The notes under the pieces were generated by a model. It searched no databases and was not told the DNA's origin. It saw only the letters and a program-made list of their open reading frames with translations. Positions 1 through 5,053 of a stretch of DNA of 5,053 nt are shown in pieces. A program made the position numbers and the translations under genes. Position 1 is the stretch's first letter. The number at the start of each line of letters is the position of its first letter. Source of the stretch: Solirubrobacteraceae bacterium (lineage in GTDB: Bacteria > Actinomycetota > Thermoleophilia > Solirubrobacterales > Solirubrobacteraceae); assembly GCA_030447005.1 (NCBI GenBank), contig JAUJME010000136.1:1-5053 (forward strand), written 5' to 3'.

Positions 1-1
1 G

Positions 2-736
2 TTCCTCTCCGAGATGGTGCCGATGGTCCCGCTGCTCGGGGGGATCGCCTCGGCGCGGACCGCCGACGACGGCGCGGCGCTCTTCTTCGGCGAGGAGGTG
101 GTCGCCGAGGGAGCGGTCGGCGTGCGCTTCGACGGCGTCGAGGTCCTTCCGTGCGTCTCGCAGGGCGCCGCCCCGGTCGGCCCGGAGCTGACCATCACGG
201 CGGCCGAGGGCAACGTGATCTCCGAGCTGGCCGGCAAGCCGGCGCTCGACAAGCTCCGCGAGACGATCGAGGGCCTCCCCGCGTCGGAGAAGCGGATGGT
301 GGCCGGCGGGCTGCTGATGGGGATCGTCGTCGACCCGAACAAGCCCGACTACGTGCACGGCGACTTCCTCGTCCGCGGCGTGGCGGGCGCCGACCCGGAG
401 GCGGGGACGATCGCGGTGGGGGCCGAGGTCCGCCCCGGCCAGGTGGTCCGCCTGCACGCCCGCGACGCCGACAGCGCCGACCGCGACCTCGACGAGGCGC
501 TCGGCATCCGCATGGAGGCGCTCGGCGGCCGCACGCCCGCCGGCGCGCTGGTGTTCGCCTGCAACGGTCGCGGCCGCGGCATGTTCGGCTCCTCCGACCA
601 CGACGCCGACGCGGTCACGCGCATCCTCGACGGCGCGCCGTCGGCCGGCTTCTTCGCCGCGGGCGAGATCGGCCCTGTGGGGGGCGAGTACTTCGTGCAC
701 GCGTTCACGGCGACCGTCGCGGTCTTCGCGCCGTGA
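2..736 (+). CDS. FIST-domain signal transduction protein (5' partial)
   Basis: The frame is open to the left edge, so 244 residues of the C-terminal part are visible. The first in-frame ATG (base 14) lies inside a conserved stretch reading FLSEMVPMVPLLGGIAS, so it is unlikely to be the true start. Recognisable FIST features are that GG-containing end of the FIST_N region, then a FIST_C region with GALVFACNGRGRGMFG (about 539-586) and the terminal signature AGFFAAGEIGPVGG (644-685) followed by the aromatic/His stretch EYFVHAFTATVAVF. FIST proteins are cytoplasmic and proposed to sense small ligands, possibly amino acids, often beside signalling or metabolic genes; the ligand here cannot be read from sequence. 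No kinase, cyclase or other output domain follows, so it is a stand-alone FIST protein. Usual length is about 380 residues, so roughly a third is missing to the left. Its stop codon overlaps the start of the SDR gene, suggesting coupled translation. Confidence 0.85.
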   Translation, partial: FLSEMVPMVPLLGGIASARTADDGAALFFGEEVVAEGAVGVRFDGVEVLPCVSQGAAPVGPELTITAAEGNVISELAGKPALDKLRETIEGLPASEKRMVAGGLLMGIVVDPNKPDYVHGDFLVRGVAGADPEAGTIAVGAEVRPGQVVRLHARDADSADRDLDEALGIRMEALGGRTPAGALVFACNGRGRGMFGSSDHDADAVTRILDGAPSAGFFAAGEIGPVGGEYFVHAFTATVAVFAP

Positions 737-1530
737 ACCTCGGCGGGCGCACCGTCCTGCTGACGGGCGCGACGGGCGGCCTCGGGCAGGCGATGGCGCG
801 GGCGCTCGCGCGCCGCGGGGCTCGCCTCACCCTCACGGGCCGGCGCGCCGAGCTGCTCGAGCCGCTCGCCGCCGAGCTCGGCGGGCGCGCGTACCCGTGT
901 GATCTGGCCGACCCCGCCGAGGTCGACCGGCTCGCGGCCGACGAGGGCGAGGCCGACGTCCTCGTCGCCAACGCGGCGCTGCCGGCGAGCGGCCGCATCG
1001 ACGCGCTCAGCGCGGCCGAGGTCGACGCCGCCCTCGCCGTCAACCTGCGGGCGCCGATCATCCTCGCCAAGGCCATGGCCGAGCGGATGGTCCCGCGCGG
1101 CTCGGGGCAGCTGGTCTTCGTCTCCTCGCTGGCCGGCAAGGCGGCCTCCTCCGGCGGCAGCCTCTACTCCGCGACCAAGTTCGGGCTGCGCGGCTTCGCC
1201 CTCGGCCTGCGTGAGGACCTGCGCCCCCACGGCATCGGCGTCTCGCTCGTCTCCCCCGGCTTCATCCGCGACGCCGGCATGTTCCACGACTCGGGTGCCA
1301 AGCTGCCGCCGGGCGTCGGGACCAAGACGCCCGAGGACGTCGCCCGGGGGGTCATCACGGCGATCGAGAAGGACCGCGCCGAGGTCGACGTCGCCCCGGT
1401 CGCGCTGCGCGCCGGGGCCGCCTTCGCGCTGCTGGCCCCCGAGGCAACCGCCAAGCTGCAGCGCCGGCTCGGCTCCGACGGCGTCGCCGACGCGATCGCC
1501 GAGGGCCAGCGCGGCGTGCGCGAGGGCTAG
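733..1530 (+). CDS. Short-chain dehydrogenase/reductase (classical SDR)
   Basis: This is a 265-residue Rossmann-fold oxidoreductase, normal length for a classical SDR. The GTG start at 733 overlaps the FIST stop (GTGA, 4 shared bases), and the protein then opens directly into the first beta strand (NLGGRTVLLTG). The frame stays open upstream, but that extension is an arginine-rich shadow of the FIST gene. Visible motifs: the TGxxxGxG cofactor loop TGATGGLG (residues 11-18); basic TGRR at 35-38 after beta-2, which favours NADP(H); D57 in the CDLAD motif; NAA at 80-82 in place of the common NAG; and the catalytic tetrad N104, S132, Y145, K149 (YSATK). SPG at 174-176 closes the cofactor site. 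The substrate is not predictable. No transmembrane segment or clear Shine-Dalgarno was seen, consistent with translation coupled to the FIST gene. Confidence 0.9.
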   Translation: MNLGGRTVLLTGATGGLGQAMARALARRGARLTLTGRRAELLEPLAAELGGRAYPCDLADPAEVDRLAADEGEADVLVANAALPASGRIDALSAAEVDAALAVNLRAPIILAKAMAERMVPRGSGQLVFVSSLAGKAASSGGSLYSATKFGLRGFALGLREDLRPHGIGVSLVSPGFIRDAGMFHDSGAKLPPGVGTKTPEDVARGVITAIEKDRAEVDVAPVALRAGAAFALLAPEATAKLQRRLGSDGVADAIAEGQRGVREG

Positions 1531-1609
1531 TCGCGGGCGGCGGGCCGGCGCGGCGCGGCGCGGCGCGGCGGCGAGCCTGGCGCACAGGGTGTCTACCTGC
1601 TCCGGCCCG
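1531..1609. other. Convergent intergenic region, possible weak bidirectional terminator
   Basis: This 79-base gap separates the SDR stop (TAG, 1528-1530) from the stop of the opposite-strand radical SAM gene (TGA, 1612-1610). CGGGCCGG at 1541-1548 and its exact reverse complement CCGGCCCG at 1602-1609 could form an 8-bp stem around a 53-base loop containing the GGCGC repeat. There is no T-tract on either side, so a classical intrinsic terminator is not supported. The pairing is symmetrical and could act on both transcripts, but this is inference. Confidence 0.3.
1547..1570. repeat. GGCGC pentanucleotide tandem repeat (4.8 copies)
   Basis: Four perfect copies of GGCGC (1547-1566) are followed by a partial copy GGCG (1567-1570). 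It is a non-coding microsatellite in the convergent gap just after the SDR stop. Five-base units are prone to slippage, but because the repeat lies outside both genes a length change would not alter a reading frame unless a stop codon were lost. Confidence 0.85.
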
Positions 1610-3709
1610 TCAGAAGAGCGCCTCCTGTCTGTGGCCGGGGGCGGGACCGTCCGTCGGCGTGCCCGCCGCACTGCGCGACGCCGCGGCCGCCCGCGCCCGC
1701 TGCTCTCCACGGCGGAAGAACCGCTCCTCCGTCATCCGCGACACCTTCGGCGCCTCGCGCAGCACCCGCTCGATGCGCTGGCGCTCGGCGGCCGGCGCGT
1801 AGGAGCCGCGCGCGTAGAGCTCCTCGTAGCGGTCGACGAGGTCGGGACGCTTCGCGCGCAGCCAGTCCATGAACACGTCCCGCGTCGCCCCGCGCAGGAA
1901 CAGCGTCTGCCCGCCGACGCTCGTGGCCCCCGCCTCCTCGGCGAGATCGAGGATCGCCTGGACCTGCGTGGGGTCGTCGTTGATCCCCGGCATCAGCGGC
2001 GCCACGAGGATCCCCGTGGGGATGCCCTGGCGGTTGAGCTCGGCGACCGCCTCCATCCGCGCCCGCGGGTGCGGGGTGTGCGGCTCGGTCGAGCGCCACG
2101 CGCGCTCCTCCATCGTCGGGATGGAGAGGCACGCGCTGAACTTGGTCCGCTCCGCGATCTGCCGGAACAGGTCGAGGTCGCGCAGCAGCAGCGGCGACTT
2201 GGTCAGGACGGAGCAGGGGTTCGCGGCGTCGCGCATGGCCTCCCAGATCCCGCGCATCAGCTTGTAACGGCCCTCGACCCACTGGTACGGGTCCGTGTTC
2301 GTCCCGAGCGCGACGTGCTCGCGCTTCCACGACGGCCGCGCCAGCTCCGCCCGCAGGACCTCGGGCACGTTGACCTTGACGATGATCTCGCGGTCGAAGT
2401 CGCGGCCGGCGTTGAAGTCGAGGTACTCGTGCGTGGGGCGGGCGAAGCAGTTGTGGCTCACCACGCCGTTGGAGATGAAGTCGCCCGTGCCCGTGGTGAT
2501 GTCGTAGAGCCGCATCGCCAGCCCCAGCGGCTCGACGGAGACCACGCGCGTCTTCGCGTCGGACTTGAGCGCCAAGCCCTGCACCGTCCGCTTGCGGGTG
2601 ATCGCCGGATCGGTGAGGTGGAAGAAGCGCAGCCGCTCGCGCAGCCCGCCGCGCAGCCGGATGTTGGTGATGCCGTTGGGACCGGCCGGCTCCTCGACCG
2701 CATCGAAGCCGAAGTGCTCCAGGCACGCCGCGGTCCAGTCGAGCATCGCTCGATCGCCGTTGGAGATTCGCAGCGCCGCGCCGCTGCAGGACCCCTCCGC
2801 GTCGAAGATCCCGGCGAGAAAGCCCTTGCGCCACGCGCCGCTGGGCGAAAGGGGCCAGCGGATGAGCTCCCTCACCTGGTCGACCGCCGGGGCCGACTGG
2901 GTCCGGATCGCGCGGATCTCCCGGCGTCCGCCAGCAGCTGCTGCGAAGAGGAAGGCGCCGGTGCCGACGCCCGCCTCGACGAGATAGCCCTGCGCACGTT
3001 CGAGGGCCTCGCCGTCGGCAAGGGCGAGCCGGAGGAAGCGATGGGTCCACGGCCGCCCGTTCGCGCGGACGTACTGCCGCGAGGCGAGGTGGCCGTCGCC
3101 GCGGATGAGCCCGCAGAGATAGCCGCGCCGGTAGTCCTCGCAGGCCTCCGGGGGGCGGGGCGTGTCGCCCGTCCCGAGCAGGGTGTTGTTCGTCGTCAGG
3201 TAGGGCCTCTGCCGAGCGCCCTGCGTGGCGCCGGTGACGTGCTTCCACCCCCGGTCGCTGAGGAAGCGATGGTCGCCGCTCGTGACGATCTGCGTCCCGT
3301 CCTCGAGCATCACCCGGTAGGCCGGCTTGATCGTGGACCAGTGGTCGAGCACCGTCGTCTCGACGTAGCGGCGGCAAGCGCCACGGACCTCGGTCCCGAC
3401 GATGGCGTCGCCCGGCCGCAGCTCGCCCATCGGGCGGGTGCGACCGTCGGCGAGCAGGATCCGGGTGTCCCCCGAGGTGCAGTAGGTGCAGGCATGGCTG
3501 CACCCCCGGTACGGGTTCACCGTCCACCCGAACGGCACGCGCGACGCGCCGGGCACGCGGTTGAGCGCCGTCTTCGCGCGGATCTCGTGGAAGCGCATGT
3601 CGAGCGCCTCCGGGGCGTCGAACGTGCGGATCACGAGGTCGTCACCCGTGCCCGGCAGCGACTCCTGCGGTTCTATCCCGACCTGCTGATCGTCCCAGCG
3701 CACGAACAC
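1610..3709 (-). CDS. Intein-containing SplB-like radical SAM protein (Rv2578c-like family)
   Basis: A 699-residue precursor in one uninterrupted frame; removing the 344-residue intein leaves a 355-residue host enzyme, close to what I recall for mycobacterial Rv2578c (about 340). The host parts are residues 1-76 and 421-699. Spliced, the cluster motif reads GCSHACTY+CFARPTHEYL, i.e. C70-x3-C74-x2-C421, which binds a 4Fe-4S cluster that cleaves S-adenosylmethionine. Other family blocks are GTNTDPYQ (469-476), LTKS (502-505), EPHTPHPR (542-549) and PLMPGINDD (571-579). The fold is related to COG1533 (SplB), but no cysteine lies near 44 residues after the cluster, where spore photoproduct lyase has its H-donor Cys; the next is C499. 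The substrate is unknown. The tail after about 665 is low-complexity and ends QEALF. The start is uncertain: GTG 3709 is used here, GTG 3703 or 3730 are alternatives, and none has a clear Shine-Dalgarno. It follows miaB by 24 bases, so it is probably the same operon. Confidence 0.9.
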   Translation of the reverse strand: MFVRWDDQQVGIEPQESLPGTGDDLVIRTFDAPEALDMRFHEIRAKTALNRVPGASRVPFGWTVNPYRGCSHACTYCTSGDTRILLADGRTRPMGELRPGDAIVGTEVRGACRRYVETTVLDHWSTIKPAYRVMLEDGTQIVTSGDHRFLSDRGWKHVTGATQGARQRPYLTTNNTLLGTGDTPRPPEACEDYRRGYLCGLIRGDGHLASRQYVRANGRPWTHRFLRLALADGEALERAQGYLVEAGVGTGAFLFAAAAGGRREIRAIRTQSAPAVDQVRELIRWPLSPSGAWRKGFLAGIFDAEGSCSGAALRISNGDRAMLDWTAACLEHFGFDAVEEPAGPNGITNIRLRGGLRERLRFFHLTDPAITRKRTVQGLALKSDAKTRVVSVEPLGLAMRLYDITTGTGDFISNGVVSHNCFARPTHEYLDFNAGRDFDREIIVKVNVPEVLRAELARPSWKREHVALGTNTDPYQWVEGRYKLMRGIWEAMRDAANPCSVLTKSPLLLRDLDLFRQIAERTKFSACLSIPTMEERAWRSTEPHTPHPRARMEAVAELNRQGIPTGILVAPLMPGINDDPTQVQAILDLAEEAGATSVGGQTLFLRGATRDVFMDWLRAKRPDLVDRYEELYARGSYAPAAERQRIERVLREAPKVSRMTEERFFRRGEQRARAAAASRSAAGTPTDGPAPGHRQEALF
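2447..2452 (-). other. C-terminal splice junction (N420 / C421)
   Basis: The codons AAC (N420, last intein residue) and TGC (C421, first residue of the C-extein) meet here. C421 is both the +1 splicing nucleophile and the third ligand of the host iron-sulfur cluster. The matching N-terminal junction is between Y76 (codon 3484-3482) and C77 (3481-3479). Joining the two gives ACTYCFARP, the expected radical SAM sequence. Confidence 0.92.
2450..3481 (-). mobile_element. Intein with LAGLIDADG homing endonuclease
   Basis: This 344-residue intein (precursor residues 77-420) is inserted in frame. The N-terminal splicing block begins CTSGDTRIL (C77 = intein Cys1). Block B is VTSGDHRFL with H147. The C-terminal blocks are RLYDITTGTGDFIS (400-413) and NGVVSHN (414-420), with penultimate H419 and terminal N420 for asparagine cyclisation, followed by +1 nucleophile C421. 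This is a class 1 arrangement with every splicing nucleophile present. Between the Hint halves lies an endonuclease with two dodecapeptide motifs. Cleavage at both ends rebuilds a canonical radical SAM motif in the host, which fixes the boundaries exactly. A/T-ending codons (GCA, GCT, GGA, CTT, TTT, CGA, TAT, GAT) are commoner here than in the flanking host gene or miaB, consistent with acquisition by homing. Intein-bearing members of this family are known, so the insertion site is probably recurrent. Confidence 0.95.
2615..3142 (-). other. LAGLIDADG homing endonuclease domain (inside intein)
   Basis: The domain spans about residues 190-365 of the precursor; its edges are approximate. The two dodecapeptide motifs are LCGLIRGDG (residues 198-206, bases 3092-3118) and LAGIFDAEG (298-306, bases 2792-2818). 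The metal-binding acidic residues at position 8 of each motif, D205 and E305, are both retained, and a lysine (K295) precedes the second. This is a single-chain, two-motif enzyme that would cut the intein-less allele of the host gene at the insertion site, allowing copying by repair. Retained catalytic residues suggest it is still active or only recently relaxed from selection; cleavage activity cannot be shown from sequence. Confidence 0.88.
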
Positions 3710-3733
3710 ATGTTCGCACAGCCGGCGGACGGA

Positions 3734-5050
3734 CTAGCCGATCCGCGACAGCAACCGCTCCTCGCCCATCAGCGTCTGGCTCGAGGCCGACCCGATGTCG
3801 ACCATCACGAGCTGCCCGGGCGCCGCGAGGCCGGCGAAGTTGACCGCCTTGTTGTGGCGGGTGCGGCCGCGCAGGCGGGTCGGGTCGGTCCGCGACGGCC
3901 CCTCGACGAGCACCTCCATCGAACGCCCGACGAACCGCTGCGCCCGCTCGCGCGCCCGCCGCTGGACGACCTCGACGAGCCGCTCCATCCGCTCGACCTT
4001 GACCTCGTGCGGAACCTGGTCGGGCAGGTCGGCGGCGAGGGTGCCGCGCCGGGGCGAGTAGACGAAGGTGAAGGCGCCGTCGTAGGCGACCTCCTCGGCC
4101 ACCTCGAGCGTCTCGGCGAAGTCGGCCTCGGTCTCCCCCGGGAAGCCGACGATGATGTCCGTGGTCAGCGCGACGTCGGGGACGTGCTCGCGGATGAGCG
4201 CGACGCGGTCGAGGTAGCGCTCGCGCGTGTAGGTGCGCCGCATCGCCTTGAGGATCCGCGAGGCGCCCGCCTGCAGCGGGAGGTGGATGTGCTCGCAGAC
4301 GCTCGCGAGCTCCGCGTGGGCGCGGATGACGTCCTCGCGCATGTCCTTGGGGTGCGGGCTCGTGTAGCGGATGCGGTCGATGCCGTCGACCGCGTCGATC
4401 GCGCGCAGGAGCTCGGCGAACGTGGTCCGCTCGGCGCCGAGGTCGCGGCCGTAGGAGTTGACGTTCTGGCCGAGCAGCGTGATCTCGCGCACGCCCTCGC
4501 CGGCCAGGCGCTCGGCCTCGGCGACGAGCTCGCGCGCCGGCCGGGAGACCTCGCGGCCGCGGGTCGAGGGCACGATGCAGTACGAGCAGGCCATGTTGCA
4601 GCCGACGGAGATCTGCATCCACGCCTGGAAGTCGCGGGCGCGCTTGTCGGGCAGGTGGCCCGTGAAGCCCTCGAACTCGAAGTAGCCCTGGGCGCTCAGC
4701 GAGTCGGAGGTGAGGAACTCGGCGAGCTTGTGGACCTGGCCCGGCCCGAAGGCCACGTCGACGAACGGGAACTGCGCGAAGACCTGCTCCTTGACCGACT
4801 GCGCCCAGCAGCCGCCCACGCCCACGATCCGCTCGGGGTCGGCGCGCTTGAGGTGCTTGGCCTGGTGCAGGTGGGCGACGAAGCGCTCGTCGGCCTTCTC
4901 GCGGATCGAGCAGGTGTTGAAGAGGATGAGCTGCGCGTCCTCGCGATCGGCGACCTCTTCATAGCCCAGCGACTCGAGCATCCCCTTCATCCGCTCGGAG
5001 TCGTGCTCGTTCATCTGGCACCCGAAGGTGGTGACGTGGAAGGACTTCAT
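3734..5050 (-). CDS. miaB: tRNA-2-methylthio-N6-dimethylallyladenosine synthase MiaB
   Basis: MiaB is a cytoplasmic radical SAM methylthiotransferase that converts i6A37 to ms2i6A37 in tRNAs reading UNN codons, using two 4Fe-4S clusters. The 438 residues contain all three domains. The N-terminal UPF0004 domain opens with TFGCQMNEHDSE and carries cluster ligands C11, C47 (NTCSIREKA) and C81 (VGGCWAQ). The radical SAM core has C151-x3-C155-x2-C158 (GCNMACSYCIVP), then GREVSRP, LLGQNVNSYG (192-201) and SPHPKD. A C-terminal TRAM domain, about 371-433, binds tRNA. NVNSYG, HIHLPLQAG and TDIIVGFPGE are typical of MiaB rather than MtaB or RimO. Length is slightly below the E. coli protein (474). The ATG at 5050-5048 begins at the usual MKxxxxTFGCQMN position, but only three bases lie upstream, so the ribosome binding site is outside the window and a slightly longer N-terminus cannot be excluded. 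The stop is TAG; the intein-bearing gene follows. Confidence 0.96.
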   Translation of the reverse strand: MKSFHVTTFGCQMNEHDSERMKGMLESLGYEEVADREDAQLILFNTCSIREKADERFVAHLHQAKHLKRADPERIVGVGGCWAQSVKEQVFAQFPFVDVAFGPGQVHKLAEFLTSDSLSAQGYFEFEGFTGHLPDKRARDFQAWMQISVGCNMACSYCIVPSTRGREVSRPARELVAEAERLAGEGVREITLLGQNVNSYGRDLGAERTTFAELLRAIDAVDGIDRIRYTSPHPKDMREDVIRAHAELASVCEHIHLPLQAGASRILKAMRRTYTRERYLDRVALIREHVPDVALTTDIIVGFPGETEADFAETLEVAEEVAYDGAFTFVYSPRRGTLAADLPDQVPHEVKVERMERLVEVVQRRARERAQRFVGRSMEVLVEGPSRTDPTRLRGRTRHNKAVNFAGLAAPGQLVMVDIGSASSQTLMGEERLLSRIG

Positions 5051-5053
5051 GGC

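Noticed and set aside
151..732. N-terminal extension of the SDR upstream of GTG 733
   Set aside because: The extension is a low-complexity Arg/Gly/Pro shadow of the FIST gene; the Rossmann fold begins directly after GTG 733.
349..1710. Long reverse-strand ORF opposite FIST and SDR
   Set aside because: Arg/Ala-rich composition with no recognisable motif; it is opposite two well-supported genes and arises from high GC.
2450..3481. Interpretation as an inserted stand-alone homing endonuclease or intron disrupting a pseudogene
   Set aside because: Frame is continuous on both sides, all splicing residues are present, and excision rebuilds the host motif exactly, so this is an intein and not a disruption.
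1593..3527. Long second-frame reverse ORF across the radical SAM gene
   Set aside because: Shadow frame with Arg/Gly/Pro-rich translation; the overlapping frame carries radical SAM, intein and LAGLIDADG motifs.
1610..3709. Annotation as spore photoproduct lyase (splB)
   Set aside because: Related fold only: the H-donor cysteine position is not conserved and the blocks match the Rv2578c-like group.
3642..4622. Second-frame reverse ORF within miaB
   Set aside because: Compositional shadow of miaB, with no domain signature.
1..5053. tRNA, rRNA, CRISPR array, insertion sequence or riboswitch
   Set aside because: No cloverleaf, spaced direct repeats, terminal inverted repeats with a transposase, or long leader was seen; nearly all of the window is coding.

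Overview
The window is very GC-rich with strong G/C preference at third codon positions, genes packed almost end to end, and GTG starts. This points to a high-GC actinobacterium. The gene content and protein style fit the Thermoleophilia/Solirubrobacterales, but that placement is inference; only 'high-GC actinobacterium-like' is well supported.

Layout: two convergent gene pairs meet near base 1570. On the + strand, a FIST-domain sensory protein, cut by the left edge (2-736), overlaps by 4 bases a short-chain dehydrogenase/reductase (733-1530). On the - strand, reading from the right edge leftward, miaB (5050-3734), the tRNA methylthiotransferase, is followed after 24 bases by a second radical SAM gene (3709-1610). 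The 79-base convergent gap (1531-1609) holds a GGCGC tandem repeat flanked by an 8-base inverted repeat.

The main feature is in the second radical SAM gene. Its host protein is an SplB-like (COG1533) enzyme that looks like the actinobacterial Rv2578c family. The reading frame is interrupted, without loss of frame, by a 344-residue intein (2450-3481) with an internal LAGLIDADG homing endonuclease. The intein sits inside the CX3CX2C iron-sulfur motif, immediately before the third cysteine. Cys1 of the intein stands where the third cluster cysteine should be, so the unspliced precursor still displays an apparently intact CX3CX2C. The true third cysteine is the +1 residue, restored by splicing. 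The enzyme should therefore be inactive until spliced, and the cluster and the splicing reaction could compete for the same cysteine. Intein-containing members of this family are, from memory, already known as a class, so the novelty lies in the mechanism rather than in the existence of the intein.

The genes in the two operons are probably co-expressed: miaB with the intein-bearing radical SAM enzyme, and FIST with the SDR. The miaB pair consists of two iron-sulfur radical SAM proteins. The host protein ends in QEALF, which resembles a sliding-clamp-binding peptide and would fit a DNA-related role.
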